Positions 9,397 through 19,155 of a stretch of DNA of 64,000 nt are shown in pieces. A program made the position numbers and the translations under genes. The DNA is from Betaproteobacteria bacterium (GTDB taxonomy: Bacteria; Pseudomonadota; Gammaproteobacteria; Burkholderiales; Sulfuricellaceae), in assembly GCA_021373185.1 (NCBI GenBank), contig JAJFTF010000024.1, forward strand, positions 186,001 through 250,000. Reading direction: 5' to 3'. Below the pieces are notes generated by a model that saw nothing but the letters and a program-made list of their open reading frames with translations, was not told the origin of the DNA and made no database searches. Each line of letters starts with the position of its first letter. Position 1 is the stretch's first letter.

Positions 9397-11367
9397 TTAC
9401 CCCTGCAACAACCTCATCTCGGCGGCAGCCAGGTCTTCCGGCGCGCCCATCAGAACCACCACATCGCCGGCTTGCAGCAAGGTTTCAGGCTGCGGCTCAA
9501 GGGCGCGGATGTTGCGCCGCCGCACAGCCGTCACTCGCACCAGCAAACTGTCCAGATCGAGTTCCGCAAGCGTTTTCCCGACTGCGGCAGAGCCTTCGCC
9601 CAAGGCAACGGTATGCAGGCGCGGCTGCACTTTTTCGCTCAATTCGTAGTCCTGATCGGTAACGCCATGAAAGAAACCTCGTAACAGACTGTAGCGCGCC
9701 TCCCTGACCTGCCGCACGCGCTTGACCACCCGACCGAACGGTACACCGAGCAGCATCAGGGTATGGGAGGCCAGCATCAGGCTGCCCTCCAGCACCTCCG
9801 GCACGATTTCCGTTGCGCCCGCATCGCGCAGTTTTTCCAGGTCAGTATCGTCCAGCGTGCGAACGATCACCGGCAGATCGGGGCGCAACTCATGGGCATG
9901 ATGCAATACGCGCAGCGATGACTTCGTGTCAGCATAAGTCACTACCAGCGCCTTGGCGCGATTCAGTCCGGCTGCCATCAATACTTCACGCCGACCGGCG
10001 TCGCCGAAAACCACGCTTTCGCCGGCCACTGCCGCCGCCCTGACACGCCCGACGTCATGGTCGAGCGCAATGAAAACGATACCCTCCTTCTCCAGAAGTC
10101 GCGCCAGATTCTGGCCGCTGCGGCCATAACCGCAAACAATCACATGCTCGCTGCTGGCCGCACTCTTCACCGCGATTTCGTGCACCTCCCTGGCGCGGTT
10201 CACCCATTCGCCGCTGCACAGTTTTCGCACCAGGAACTCGCTGTGCTGGATGATAAACGGCGCAACGAGCATTGAGATCAACATCGCCGAAAGACATATC
10301 TGCAAGATGCGCTCATCCATCAGATGCACGCCACCGGCCAAGGACAGCAGCACGAAACCGAACTCCCCCCCCTGCGCCAGAGCCAGACCAGTACGAATCG
10401 ACACAGAAAGTTCGCTGCCAGAAATGCGGCTCAGAATGGCAATCATCACCGCCTTTACCACCACCAGAAATGCCAGCAGCCCCATTACCCAGGCCAGATT
10501 GTCCGCTACCGCGCGCAGGTCGAGCAGCATGCCGATGGTAACGAAAAACAGGCCAAGCAGCACGTCGCGAAAAGGCTTGATGTCGGCTTCGACCTGGTAG
10601 CGGTATTCGGTTTCGGAGATCAGTATCCCGGCCAGAAAAGCACCCAGCGCCAGCGACAGGCCGGCAAGATCGGTCAGGTAAGCAAGGCCGAGCGTCACCA
10701 GCAGCACATTGAGCATGAACAGCTCGGAGGTTTTGTGGCCGGCGACCAGATGCAGCCATGGCCGCAACAGGCGCTGACCGAAAACCAGCAGCACCGACAG
10801 CAGCAATGCGGCCTTGAAAAATGCCTCCGCCATTGTCCAGCCCAGGTTGTGATCGCCTGCGGCCAGGGCGGGAATCAGCACCAGCAAAGGCACCACCGCC
10901 AGATCCTGGAACAGCAGCACACCGACGATTTCGCGACCGTGGCGGGTATGCAATTCGACTCTCTCGACCAGCAGCTTGCTGACGATGGCGGTGGAGGACA
11001 TCGCCAGTACGCCGCCCAGCGCCACGCCCACCTGCCAACTCAGACCCAGCGCCATGCTCGCGGCCAGCACCAGCGCCATGGTCAGCAACACCTGCGCACC
11101 ACCCAACCCGAATACGATGCTCCGCATGGTCTTCAATTGCGGCAAACTGAATTCCAAGCCGATGCTGAACATCAGGAAAACCACGCCGAATTCCGCCAGG
11201 TAAGTCGTGTCGTCGCTTTCCGGCACCCATCCCAAGGCATGCGGACCCATCACGATGCCGACCAGCAAGTACGCCAGCAAGGGCGGCAGGCGCAACGAAC
11301 GAAACAGCGTCACCACCAGCACGGCGGCAGCGAGAAGAACCAGCACCAATTGTAGAGTGTTATGCAT
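9397..11367 (-). CDS. Monovalent cation:proton antiporter, CPA2 family (KefB/KefC/YbaL-like)
   Basis: 656 aa. An N-terminal Na+/H+-exchanger-type domain of about 12 TM helices (residues 5-380) contains the typical EFGVVFLMFSIGLEFS block (59-74) and the FQDLAVVPLL block (153-162). A cytoplasmic RCK/TrkA-N domain has a nucleotide-binding GYGRSGQN motif at 413-420. A TrkA-C domain follows near 575-655. This architecture is that of glutathione-gated K+ efflux systems and YbaL. No kefF/kefG-type quinone reductase is adjacent, so gating by glutathione adducts is not supported by context. It diverges from kdsD with almost no gap. Confidence 0.9.
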   Translation of the reverse strand: MHNTLQLVLVLLAAAVLVVTLFRSLRLPPLLAYLLVGIVMGPHALGWVPESDDTTYLAEFGVVFLMFSIGLEFSLPQLKTMRSIVFGLGGAQVLLTMALVLAASMALGLSWQVGVALGGVLAMSSTAIVSKLLVERVELHTRHGREIVGVLLFQDLAVVPLLVLIPALAAGDHNLGWTMAEAFFKAALLLSVLLVFGQRLLRPWLHLVAGHKTSELFMLNVLLVTLGLAYLTDLAGLSLALGAFLAGILISETEYRYQVEADIKPFRDVLLGLFFVTIGMLLDLRAVADNLAWVMGLLAFLVVVKAVMIAILSRISGSELSVSIRTGLALAQGGEFGFVLLSLAGGVHLMDERILQICLSAMLISMLVAPFIIQHSEFLVRKLCSGEWVNRAREVHEIAVKSAASSEHVIVCGYGRSGQNLARLLEKEGIVFIALDHDVGRVRAAAVAGESVVFGDAGRREVLMAAGLNRAKALVVTYADTKSSLRVLHHAHELRPDLPVIVRTLDDTDLEKLRDAGATEIVPEVLEGSLMLASHTLMLLGVPFGRVVKRVRQVREARYSLLRGFFHGVTDQDYELSEKVQPRLHTVALGEGSAAVGKTLAELDLDSLLVRVTAVRRRNIRALEPQPETLLQAGDVVVLMGAPEDLAAAEMRLLQG

Positions 11368-11396
11368 ACAGCGATAGGCAATAAGGTATGGGGTTT

Positions 11397-11404
11397 AGTA
11401 TACT
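11397..11404. promoter_or_regulatory. Palindromic -10 element between kefB-like and kdsD (possible bidirectional promoter)
   Basis: AGTATACT is its own reverse complement and offers TATACT as a -10 on both strands. Rightward, a TAGGCA -35 lies 18 bp upstream and the predicted start falls on or just before the ATG at 11412. Leftward, transcription would start about 25 nt before the antiporter ATG; the leftward -35 is weak. Confidence 0.4.
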
Positions 11405-11411
11405 TGCACCG

Positions 11412-12401
11412 ATGAATGAATCCGAATCAACATCCGACCGCAACGCGCTTGATCTGGCTCGCCAGGTGCTCACTATCGAAGCCAGGGCCATCGAAGCGAT
11501 GATCGACCGGCTGGACGACAAGTTCACCGGCGCCCTTAGACTGATTCTACACTGCACGGGCAGAGTTGTGGTAAGCGGCATGGGCAAATCCGGCCACATC
11601 GCGCGCAAGATCGCCTCGACCATGGCCAGCACCGGCACCCCGGCCTTCTTCGTCCATCCTGGCGAGGCCAGCCACGGCGACCTCGGCATGATCACGCCGG
11701 GCGACGTGCTGATCGCCCTGTCCAATTCCGGCGAAAGCCCGGAACTCCTGACCATCGTGCCGATCATCAAGCGCAAGGGCGCAAAACTCATCGCCATGAC
11801 CGGCAACCCGCGTTCCACTTTGGCGCGCGAAGCGGACATCCATCTCGACGCCAGCGTCGCCCAGGAAGCCTGCCCACTGGGACTGGCGCCAACCGCCAGC
11901 ACCACGGCGGCACTGGCGCTGGGCGACGCGCTGGCGATTGCACTGCTCGATGCGCATGGCTTCGGCGCTGAAGATTTTGCCCTCTCCCACCCCGGCGGGG
12001 CGCTGGGCCGACGGTTGCTGGTGCATATCAGCGATCTGATGCATGGCGGCGACGCTTTGCCGAGAGTGCCGGAAACGGCGCTGCTTACCGAAGCATTGCT
12101 GGAAATGTCGCGCAAGGGTCTGGGCATGACGGCGGTAGTCGACAACACAGAGCGTCTGATCGGCCTGTTCACCGATGGCGACTTACGCCGCGTCCTGGAC
12201 AAAACTCTCGACATCCGCACCGCCAAAATTGCCGAAGTAATGACCCGCAATCCGCGCACCATCAGCCCGAACAGGCTGGCCGCAGAAGCCGTGCAGATAA
12301 TGGAGCAATACAAGATCAACGGCCTGCTGGTGGTCGACGCAGAGAGCCGCCTGGTGGGCGCACTGAACATGCACGACCTGCTGCGGGCAGGTGTGGTTTG
12401 A
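11412..12401 (+). CDS. kdsD: Arabinose-5-phosphate isomerase KdsD
   Basis: Converts ribulose-5-P to arabinose-5-P, the first step to Kdo for LPS; cytoplasmic. An SIS domain covers about residues 35-175 with GMGKSGHIARK and SNSGESPE motifs and the ALSHPGGALGRRLL segment. Two CBS domains follow from about 200, ending in MHDLLRAGVV as in E. coli KdsD. I chose the ATG at 11412 (329 aa, against 328 in E. coli). The earlier in-frame ATG at 11388 lies upstream of the likely transcription start. With the -10 ending at 11404 the mRNA would be leaderless. It heads the kds-lpt-rpoN operon. Confidence 0.93.
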   Translation: MNESESTSDRNALDLARQVLTIEARAIEAMIDRLDDKFTGALRLILHCTGRVVVSGMGKSGHIARKIASTMASTGTPAFFVHPGEASHGDLGMITPGDVLIALSNSGESPELLTIVPIIKRKGAKLIAMTGNPRSTLAREADIHLDASVAQEACPLGLAPTASTTAALALGDALAIALLDAHGFGAEDFALSHPGGALGRRLLVHISDLMHGGDALPRVPETALLTEALLEMSRKGLGMTAVVDNTERLIGLFTDGDLRRVLDKTLDIRTAKIAEVMTRNPRTISPNRLAAEAVQIMEQYKINGLLVVDAESRLVGALNMHDLLRAGVV

Positions 12402-12403
12402 AC

Positions 12404-12925
12404 ATGGATACTTTCGAACGCGCAAAAAAGATCCGGCTGGCCATCTTCGATGTGGATGGCGTAATGACCGACGGCAGCCTATACCTGACCGACGGCGGCC
12501 AGGAATACAAAGCCTTCAATTCGCTCGACGGCCACGGCATGAAAATGCTGCAACGCTCGGGCGTGGAACTGGCGATCATCACCGGACGCACCTCGCAGGT
12601 GGTTGCGCAGCGCGCCGCCAATCTGGGCGTTGCCCACTTGTACCAGGGCGTGGAAGACAAGCTTGCCGCCTTTCACGAACTGCTGGAAAAAACCGGCGGC
12701 GATCCGTCCGCATGCGCCTATATGGGCGACGACGTGGTCGATCTGCCGGTAATGCGCCGCTGCGGTTTGGCGGCATGCGTCCCCGCCGCCCCGGCCTTGG
12801 TCAAGCAGCACGCTCACTACGTGACCGACCTGCCGGGCGGCGGCGGCGCCGTACGTGAACTGTGCGAACTGATCATGCAGGCGCAGGAAACCTTCGAGGC
12901 GCAATTGGCGCCTTACCTGAAATAA
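12404..12925 (+). CDS. kdsC: 3-deoxy-D-manno-octulosonate 8-phosphate phosphatase KdsC
   Basis: HAD-superfamily C0 phosphatase that removes phosphate from Kdo-8-P. The nucleophile motif FDVDGVMTDG is at about 15-24 (Asp16 and Asp18). The second motif (IITGR, near 58-62) and the third (MGDDVVDLPV, near 104-113) are present. The family lacks a cap domain and works as a tetramer. The ATG at 12404 lies just beyond the kdsD stop; a TTG at 12398 overlapping that stop is the alternative and would add two residues. It works directly with KdsD. Confidence 0.94.
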   Translation: MDTFERAKKIRLAIFDVDGVMTDGSLYLTDGGQEYKAFNSLDGHGMKMLQRSGVELAIITGRTSQVVAQRAANLGVAHLYQGVEDKLAAFHELLEKTGGDPSACAYMGDDVVDLPVMRRCGLAACVPAAPALVKQHAHYVTDLPGGGGAVRELCELIMQAQETFEAQLAPYLK

Positions 12926-12932
12926 ACTCCCT

Positions 12933-13517
12933 GTGACCGGTTTAATACGCGACCGTTTCATGCTCTGGTTTCTGGCTGGCATGGTGTTGTTGGCGATGAT
13001 GTCATTCTGGCTAAACCAGAAAGTGCAACCGCCGCAGCCGAAGAACGACGGCAGCAGCCGGCACGACCCCGATTACACCGTGGAAAAATTTACCGCCACC
13101 CGCTTGGGGCCGAACGGGCTGCCGCAGCACACCCTGATCGCCGCCAGCATGATGCATTACCCGGACGACGACACCACCCACCTCGATCAGCCGCATTTCA
13201 CCCGCCTCTCGCAGGGAAAACCGTCGATACATATCCGCTCAGGCAATGGCCTGATATCGAAAGACGGCGAGCACGCCTATTTCACCGGCGACGTTCAGGT
13301 CACGCGCGAAGCGTACCGGGACAAAAGCGCACTGACGCTCACCACCAGCTACCTGCACGTCATCCCGGACAAGGATATGGCGCTGACCAACAAGTTTGTT
13401 ACCATTCAGGATGCGCATATCAATGTCACTGGCGTTGGTTTAGAATTGAACAACAAAACCCATGTGATAAAACTGCTTTCGCGCGTCAAGGGCCGTTATG
13501 AGAAACGCAAACATTAA
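12933..13517 (+). CDS. lptC: LPS export ABC transporter periplasmic protein LptC
   Basis: Bitopic inner-membrane protein of the Lpt bridge that receives LPS from LptFG and passes it to LptA. One TM helix lies at about 9-26 (MLWFLAGMVLLAMMSFWL), followed by a periplasmic beta-jellyroll. 194 aa, the normal length. The start is a GTG eight bases after kdsC; no ATG gives the full TM segment without losing the positive N-terminal residues. Its 3' end overlaps lptA by 20 bp. The order kdsD-kdsC-lptC-lptA-lptB is the standard proteobacterial one. Confidence 0.92.
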   Translation: MTGLIRDRFMLWFLAGMVLLAMMSFWLNQKVQPPQPKNDGSSRHDPDYTVEKFTATRLGPNGLPQHTLIAASMMHYPDDDTTHLDQPHFTRLSQGKPSIHIRSGNGLISKDGEHAYFTGDVQVTREAYRDKSALTLTTSYLHVIPDKDMALTNKFVTIQDAHINVTGVGLELNNKTHVIKLLSRVKGRYEKRKH

Positions 13518-14100
13518 ATTTTTACCCTTCCTCTGCCTGTGGGCCGTCCTGTCTTTCATGGCAGCGCCTTGGGCGCATGCGGAAAAGGCCGACCGGGACA
13601 AGCCCATCAACCTGGAAGCGGACACCGCCACCGTGGACGATGTCAAGAAAGTGAGCATTTACGAAGGCAACGTCGTCCTGACTCAGGGCACGTTGCAGAT
13701 CCGCGCAAGCAAGCTGGTCATCACCGAAGATGCCGATGGCTTTCAGTTGGGCGTTGCCACCGGCAGCCCCGCCAGCTTCAGGCAAAAGCGCGAAGGCTAC
13801 GACGAATACATTGAAGGTTACGGCCAGCGCATCGAATACGACCAGAAGAAAGACCTGGTAAAGCTTTTCAGCCAGGCGCGGATGAAGCGAAACAAGGATG
13901 AAGTGCACGGCAATTTCATTTCCTATGACGGCAAAACCGAGTTCTTCCAGGTCACCGGCAGCAAGGAAACCGCCACCGCGAGCAACCCGCGCGGTCGAGT
14001 GCGCACGGTGATTCAACCGAAGAAGAAAAATGCTGCCTCCGCTCCGGCGCCCTTCATGCTGAAGCCTGCCGACAGCATCGCCAATCCACGGGAAGAATAA
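13498..14100 (+). CDS. lptA: LPS transport periplasmic protein LptA
   Basis: Periplasmic bridge protein carrying LPS from LptC to LptD in the outer membrane. A signal peptide at about 1-28 ends in WAHA|EKA. The OstA/LptA beta-jellyroll follows, with [12 protein letters not shown] at its start and the [18 protein letters not shown] core near 56-73. The C-terminal tail (from about 160) is basic, then Ala/Pro-rich, and probably disordered. 200 aa. It overlaps the end of lptC and precedes lptB. Confidence 0.93.
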   Translation: MRNANIKFLPFLCLWAVLSFMAAPWAHAEKADRDKPINLEADTATVDDVKKVSIYEGNVVLTQGTLQIRASKLVITEDADGFQLGVATGSPASFRQKREGYDEYIEGYGQRIEYDQKKDLVKLFSQARMKRNKDEVHGNFISYDGKTEFFQVTGSKETATASNPRGRVRTVIQPKKKNAASAPAPFMLKPADSIANPREE

Positions 14101-14150
14101 ATTCAGGAAAGTGCAGATCGGGTTACCGCCTATCCTGCCTGCGTAAATTT

Positions 14151-14873
14151 ATGAGCCAACTCAACGTCAACGGATTAAAAAAACGCTATAAATCACGCTT
14201 GGTAGTGAAAAATGTTTCGCTGGAAATCTCCAGTGGCGAGGTAGTCGGCCTGCTCGGCCCGAACGGCGCCGGCAAGACCACCAGCTTTTACATGATGGTA
14301 GGATTGGTGCCGCTGGATGGCGGCAGCATCCGCCTGGACGGCAAGGAGCTGAGCCACCTGCCGATCCACCGCCGCTCGCAAATGGGTTTGAGCTATCTGC
14401 CCCAGGAAGCCTCGATTTTTCGCAAGCTGACGGTATCCGAAAACATCCGCGCCATCCTGGAACTGCAGGCGCTTGAACCGGGCCAGATCGAGCAGCGCCT
14501 GGACGACCTGCTGCAAGACCTGCACATTAGCCACCTGCGCAATAACCCGGCGCTTTCCCTATCGGGCGGCGAACGCCGCCGCGTCGAGATTGCCCGCACC
14601 CTGGCTACCCAGCCGCGTTTCATTCTGCTCGACGAGCCATTCGCCGGCGTGGACCCCATTGCCGTGCTGGATATCCAGAAAATCATCCGTTTCCTGACAT
14701 CGCAGGATATCGGCGTGTTGATTACCGACCACAACGTTCGGGAAACACTGGGGATTTGCGACCGTGCCTACATTATCAACGATGGCGAAGTGCTGGCCAG
14801 CGGCAAACCGGATGAAATCGTTTATAATGAAAATGTAAGAAAAGTCTATTTGGGAGAGCATTTCCGGATGTAG
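14151..14873 (+). CDS. lptB: LPS export ABC transporter ATP-binding protein LptB
   Basis: Cytoplasmic ATPase that drives LPS extraction by LptFG. Walker [10 protein letters not shown] lies near 35-43, the Q-loop in [11 protein letters not shown] near 82-92, the signature LSGGERRR near 137-144, Walker [12 protein letters not shown] near 157-167 and the H-switch in TDHNVRE near 193-199. 240 aa, close to E. coli LptB. LptF and LptG are not in the window and are usually encoded elsewhere. The next gene is rpoN, as in many proteobacteria. Confidence 0.96.
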   Translation: MSQLNVNGLKKRYKSRLVVKNVSLEISSGEVVGLLGPNGAGKTTSFYMMVGLVPLDGGSIRLDGKELSHLPIHRRSQMGLSYLPQEASIFRKLTVSENIRAILELQALEPGQIEQRLDDLLQDLHISHLRNNPALSLSGGERRRVEIARTLATQPRFILLDEPFAGVDPIAVLDIQKIIRFLTSQDIGVLITDHNVRETLGICDRAYIINDGEVLASGKPDEIVYNENVRKVYLGEHFRM

Positions 14874-14915
14874 CGCGAGAACGCGCTCTCTACTCTTCCG
14901 AAGTTTCACCACAAA

Positions 14916-16376
14916 ATGAAGCACAGCCTACAACTAAAACTCTCGCAGCACCTGACCCTGACCCCTCAGTTACAGCAGTCCATTCGCCTGCTGCAACTGT
15001 CGACACTGGAAATGGATCAGGAGCTGGATGCGTTCACCCAGGAGAACCCCTTCCTCGAACGGGTGGAAGGCTCCGGCGAGGGCGAGGGAGGCGGCGAAGA
15101 AAGTGCGGAAGTCGAAGCGGGAGAAGGCAAGCCGGATGAGTTCATGTTGCAGCCCGCATCCATCAGCAACACCCCCGACGAAGCGCCCGCCGAACCCACC
15201 CCTCTCGCCGAAAGCGACTGGGATCAGGACAGTCCCTGGACGGCACACGATGACGAAGACGATAGCGACGACTACTCTTCGCACCGGGCCGAAGCGGTAG
15301 ACCTGCGCAACCATCTCAACCAGCAGTTGGGGGTAACGCAGCTATCCGAGCACGACAAAAGAATTGTCGCCTTGCTGATCGATGTGCTTAACGAGGACGG
15401 CTACCTCACTCAGGATCTGGATGAATTCGCCGCCATTCTGCCGCCGGAACTGGAAATCGAACCGATCGAGCTTTCCACCGCGCTGCGCCACCTGCAAAAT
15501 CTCGATCCGCCCGGCGTTGGCGCCCGCAACCTGGGAGAGTGCTTGGCACTGCAACTTGAAATCCTGCCGCCCGACACCCCTTACCTTGAGCCTGCGCTGG
15601 CCATTGCAAAACATCACCTCAGCCTGCTTGCCTCGCGCGATTTCGCCAAACTGAAAAAACTGCTGCGCTGCGACGACGACGAACTGCGCGCCGCCCAGAG
15701 CCTGATCACCAGCCTCAACCCGCGTCCCGGCGCCGCCTTTGCCAACCTCGATACCCGCTACATCCAGCACGATGTCGATGTGCAGAAAATCAAGGGCCAC
15801 TGGGTCGCCAGCCTGAATACGGACGTCATGCCCCGACTTCGCATCAACCGCATGTACGCCGACATTCTGCGGCGCAACCGGGACAGCGGCAGCCAGCACC
15901 TTTCGAGCCAGATGCAGGAAGCCCGCTGGATGATCAAGAACATCCAGCAGCGCTTCGACACCATCCTGCGAGTATCCCAGGCCATCGTCGACCGTCAGCG
16001 GAATTTTCTCGAACACGGCGCAGTCGCCATGCGCCCCTTGGTGCTGCGCGAGATCGCGGAAGCCGTCGGCTTGCATGAATCGACCATTTCGCGCGTCACC
16101 ACGCAAAAATACATGCGCACGCCGCGCGGAATTTTCGAGCTCAAATATTTTTTCGGCAGTTCCTGCGCCACGGAAACCGGCGGCGCGTGCTCATCCACCG
16201 CCATCCGCGCACTGATCAAACAACTGGTCGCTGCGGAAACCCCGCAAAAACCGCTTTCCGACAGCCAGATCGCAGATATTCTGGCAAAACAGGGCATCGT
16301 TGTCGCCCGCCGCACCGTAGCAAAGTATCGCGAGTCCATGCAAATTCCCGCGGTCAGTTTCCGCAAAACCCTTTAA
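14916..16376 (+). CDS. rpoN: RNA polymerase sigma-54 factor RpoN
   Basis: Alternative sigma factor for -24/-12 promoters, 486 aa. The N-terminal region I is Gln/Leu-rich (LTLTPQLQQSIRLLQLSTLEM near 14-34) and contacts activators. Region II (about 50-125) is acidic and variable. The core-binding domain and the HTH follow, and the RpoN box ARRTVAKYRE near 465-474 recognises the -24 element. It is followed by hpf, ptsN, hprK and rapZ, the classic rpoN-linked nitrogen-PTS cluster. Confidence 0.96.
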   Translation: MKHSLQLKLSQHLTLTPQLQQSIRLLQLSTLEMDQELDAFTQENPFLERVEGSGEGEGGGEESAEVEAGEGKPDEFMLQPASISNTPDEAPAEPTPLAESDWDQDSPWTAHDDEDDSDDYSSHRAEAVDLRNHLNQQLGVTQLSEHDKRIVALLIDVLNEDGYLTQDLDEFAAILPPELEIEPIELSTALRHLQNLDPPGVGARNLGECLALQLEILPPDTPYLEPALAIAKHHLSLLASRDFAKLKKLLRCDDDELRAAQSLITSLNPRPGAAFANLDTRYIQHDVDVQKIKGHWVASLNTDVMPRLRINRMYADILRRNRDSGSQHLSSQMQEARWMIKNIQQRFDTILRVSQAIVDRQRNFLEHGAVAMRPLVLREIAEAVGLHESTISRVTTQKYMRTPRGIFELKYFFGSSCATETGGACSSTAIRALIKQLVAAETPQKPLSDSQIADILAKQGIVVARRTVAKYRESMQIPAVSFRKTL

Positions 16377-16396
16377 CCAACCCGAAGGAGCCTCAA

Positions 16397-16723
16397 ATGA
16401 ACCTCAACGTTACCGGACACCACGTCGAAGTAACTCCCGCCATCCGCGATTACGTTACCGACAAGCTCGGTCGGATTACCCGCCATTTCGACCACGTGAT
16501 TGACGTCAACGTCATTCTCTCCGTCGACAAGCTGGTACAGAAAGCCGAAATCAACGTCCACGTCAGCGGCAAGGACATTTTCGTGAAATCCGAAGACGCC
16601 GACATGTACGCCGCCATCGACAGTCTGGTCGACAAGCTCGACCGCCAAGTCGTCAAGCACAAGGAAATGCACGGTGGGCCGACTCGCGGCAGCGGCGGCA
16701 AACACCAGCCGATCGCCGAATAA
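16397..16723 (+). CDS. hpf: Ribosome hibernation promoting factor (short HPF/YfiA family)
   Basis: 108 aa, the short form lacking the C-terminal dimerisation domain. It binds the 30S decoding region and favours 100S formation in stationary phase. The domain begins MNLNVTGHHVEVTPAIRDYV and includes the conserved EINVHVSGKDIFVKSEDADMY stretch near 54-74. The start is ATG 16397 with AAGGAG about seven bases upstream; longer readings in this frame run into rpoN and are not credible. It is cotranscribed with rpoN, a frequent arrangement. Confidence 0.93.
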   Translation: MNLNVTGHHVEVTPAIRDYVTDKLGRITRHFDHVIDVNVILSVDKLVQKAEINVHVSGKDIFVKSEDADMYAAIDSLVDKLDRQVVKHKEMHGGPTRGSGGKHQPIAE

Positions 16724-16835
16724 TGTGCGCAGGCGGTGGCATCCACAGATGCCGCCGTACCGCGTAGAATTGATATGCAAGCAAACAATTTTTCTGCGCA
16801 GTCGTTGGCATGAAATCTGAATTTCAGGGGTGTTC

Positions 16836-17288
16836 ATGGGCCTGATCGCCGAAATACTGCCTCCCGGCAACATTCTCTGCGGCCTCGACGTGGCCGACAG
16901 GTCACGCCTGTTCGAAGCGGTCGGGCTGCTGTTCGAAAACAACCAGCAGTTGCCGCGCAAAAAAACCTTCGACAGCCTCATCGCACGCGAAAAGCTGTGC
17001 TCCACCGGACTAGGGCAAGGCATTGCCATCCCGCATGGCCGCATCAAAGGGCTGCACGCGGCAACCGGCGCCTTCATCCAGTTGAAAACGCCGATCCCGT
17101 TCGACGCGCCGGACAGCCTGCCTGTCGATCTGCTGTTCATCCTGCTGGTGCCGGCGCAAGCCACCGATCTGCACCTGCAAATTCTCGGCGAGCTGGCGCA
17201 GATGTTCAGCGACCGCAAGTTGCGCGAGCAGTTGCAGGCCTGCCGCGATCCTGCGGAAATCCATCGACTGCTGACTGGCGATTACTGA
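16836..17288 (+). CDS. ptsN: PTS IIA-like nitrogen regulatory protein PtsN (EIIA-Ntr)
   Basis: Cytoplasmic phosphoacceptor of the nitrogen PTS, 150 aa. The phosphorylated His is in GIAIPHGRIKG, about residue 67. The EIIA type-2 fold is complete through ILGELAQMFSD. The start is ATG 16836 with CAGGGG five bases upstream, rather than the GTG at 16830, which overlaps that ribosome site. It precedes hprK and rapZ; in this group phosphorylation of the PTS-Ntr chain is thought to feed HprK-linked regulation rather than sugar import, as no PTS permease is present here. Confidence 0.93.
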   Translation: MGLIAEILPPGNILCGLDVADRSRLFEAVGLLFENNQQLPRKKTFDSLIAREKLCSTGLGQGIAIPHGRIKGLHAATGAFIQLKTPIPFDAPDSLPVDLLFILLVPAQATDLHLQILGELAQMFSDRKLREQLQACRDPAEIHRLLTGDY

Positions 17289-17298
17289 CAGGAAAGTC

Positions 17299-18252
17299 AT
17301 GCCACAAACACAAATCAGCGTTAAACATCTATTCGACGAAACCCATGAAAAGCTGGGACTGACCTGGGTTGCCGGTCTGGACGGCGGCACCCGCCTGCTT
17401 GCCGGTGAAATCATCCAGAAGCCCACGCTGGCGCTGATCGGCCATCTCAACTTCGTCCACCCCAACCGGGTGCAAGTACTGGGCTGTGCCGAAATGGACT
17501 ACCTGCGCAGCCTGGATCATGGCGCGTTGGATCAGTCGATCAACAACCTGTTTTCCACCGAACTCGCCCTGATTATCGTCGCCAACAACGAGCCGGTTCC
17601 CGATCCGTTGTTCCAGGCTGCCAACCGCAGCCAGACGCCGCTGTTCACCTCGCCGCAGCCCAGCCCCTACCTGATGAATGTGCTCAACCACTACCTCACT
17701 CAGGCACTGGCCGAATCCACGTCCCTGCATGGCGTGTTCCTCGAAGTGCAGGGCATGGGCGTGCTGCTCACCGGCGAAAGCGGCATCGGCAAAAGCGAAC
17801 TGGCGCTGGAACTGATAACCCGCGGCCACCGCCTGGTCGCCGACGACGTCGTGGATTTCTACCTGGTGTCGCCGGACACCTTGGAAGGACGCTGCCCCGC
17901 CCTGCTTCAGGATTTCATGGAAGTGCGCGGGCTGGGCGTGCTGAATATCCGCGCATTATTCGGCGAAACTGCGGTCAAGCCGAAAAAGAACATCAAGCTG
18001 ATTATCAATCTGTTAAAACTGTCCAACCTGAAAATATCCACACAGGATCGACTGCAGATCGAGGAATTCAGCGAAACCATCCTCGGCGTCGAAATCCCCA
18101 AGGTACGCATCCCGGTCGCATCCGGTCGCAACATCGCGGTAATGGTTGAAGTCGCGGTGCGCAACCACATCCTGCGCCGGCGCGGCATCAACAGCACGCG
18201 CGAATTCATCGAACGGCACGAACGCGCGATGACGGACGAAGAAGTCGAATAG
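17299..18252 (+). CDS. hprK: HPr kinase/phosphorylase HprK
   Basis: Bifunctional enzyme that phosphorylates and dephosphorylates Ser46 of HPr, 317 aa. The P-loop GESGIGKS lies at 159-166 and the HprK signature [12 protein letters not shown] near 208-219. The conserved SLHGVFLEV segment lies near 142-150 and the C-terminal helix near 260-310. Its partner HPr (ptsH) is not in the window. The stop TAG shares its last base with the GTG start of rapZ, so the two are translationally coupled. Confidence 0.95.
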   Translation: MPQTQISVKHLFDETHEKLGLTWVAGLDGGTRLLAGEIIQKPTLALIGHLNFVHPNRVQVLGCAEMDYLRSLDHGALDQSINNLFSTELALIIVANNEPVPDPLFQAANRSQTPLFTSPQPSPYLMNVLNHYLTQALAESTSLHGVFLEVQGMGVLLTGESGIGKSELALELITRGHRLVADDVVDFYLVSPDTLEGRCPALLQDFMEVRGLGVLNIRALFGETAVKPKKNIKLIINLLKLSNLKISTQDRLQIEEFSETILGVEIPKVRIPVASGRNIAVMVEVAVRNHILRRRGINSTREFIERHERAMTDEEVE

Positions 18253-19091
18253 TGCAACTGATCCTGATCAGCGGCCTGTCCGGCTCCGGCAAGAGCATCG
18301 CGCTCAACGTGCTGGAGGATTGCGGCTTCTACTGTGTCGACAACCTGCCGGCGCAGTTGCTGCCCAACATCGCCGGCTTCCTCGACCAGGCCGGCCACAA
18401 GCGCATCGCCATCAGCGTCGATGTGCGCAGCGGCGGCCAGATTCGCCAGCTACCCGACATCATCGCCCACCTCAAGGCTCAGGGATTCGACCTGCGCCTG
18501 CTGTTCCTGGAAGCGAAGACCGAAACGCTGGTCAAGCGCTTCAGCGAAACGCGGCGGCACCATCCCCTGAACAGCGACCAGCGCACCCTGCAGGAGTGCA
18601 TCCAGCTTGAACATGGCCTGCTTGAGCCGATCAGCGCGCTCGGCCACCGCATCGACACCAGCGACCTCAACCCCAACGCCCTGCGCGCCTGGATCAAGGA
18701 TTTCGTCGATTTCGACCGCTCCCGGCTGACCCTGTTGTTCCAGTCCTTCGGCTTCAAGCACGGCATCCCGCTCGATGCGGACTGCGTGTTCGACATGCGC
18801 TGCTTGCCCAACCCCCACTACGACCCGCAACTGCGCCCGCTGACCGGCAAGGACGCGGCGGTTGCCGCCTTTCTCGAAGCCGATGCCAACGTGCAAAAAA
18901 TGCTCGGCGACATCCAGCGCTTCGTCGAGGAGTGGCTGCCCTGCTTCGTCCGCGACAACCGCAACTACCTCACCATCGCGCTGGGCTGCACCGGCGGCCA
19001 GCATCGCTCGGTGTTCTTTGCCGAAAAACTGGCCGAGCACTTCCGCAGCAGCGGCCAGCAAACCATGGTGCGCCACCGCGAGCTCACATGA
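18252..19091 (+). CDS. rapZ: RNase adapter protein RapZ (YvcJ family)
   Basis: Nucleotide-binding regulator, 279 aa. In enterobacteria RapZ delivers the sRNA GlmZ to RNase E and so controls GlmS. Walker A GLSGSGKS is at about 8-15. The [24 protein letters not shown] segment and the C-terminal HRSVF region ([16 protein letters not shown]) are typical. The start codon is GTG, overlapping the hprK stop by one base. Whether a GlmZ-like RNA exists in this organism cannot be told from the window. Confidence 0.95.
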   Translation: MQLILISGLSGSGKSIALNVLEDCGFYCVDNLPAQLLPNIAGFLDQAGHKRIAISVDVRSGGQIRQLPDIIAHLKAQGFDLRLLFLEAKTETLVKRFSETRRHHPLNSDQRTLQECIQLEHGLLEPISALGHRIDTSDLNPNALRAWIKDFVDFDRSRLTLLFQSFGFKHGIPLDADCVFDMRCLPNPHYDPQLRPLTGKDAAVAAFLEADANVQKMLGDIQRFVEEWLPCFVRDNRNYLTIALGCTGGQHRSVFFAEKLAEHFRSSGQQTMVRHRELT

Positions 19092-19111
19092 AAACCGCGA
19101 AGCGGCACACC

Positions 19112-19153
19112 GTCCCCCTCGCCCGCTTGCGGGAGAGGGCTAGGGGAGAGGGA
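19112..19153. repeat. GC-rich intergenic palindrome (GGGAGAGGG type)
   Basis: CCCGC-TT-GCGGG (19122-19133) sits inside a larger imperfect inverted repeat of CCCTC/GAGGG blocks, followed by a further GGGGAGAGGG. I recall similar CCCTCTCCCGC sequences between genes in many proteobacteria. It fills almost the whole rapZ/NusG_II gap and ends at the next gene's start. Confidence 0.6.
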
Positions 19154-19155
19154 AA

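Noticed and set aside
10324..11355. Large plus-strand reading frames opposite the antiporter gene
   Set aside because: They are Gln/His-rich shadows of a clear transporter gene on the other strand.
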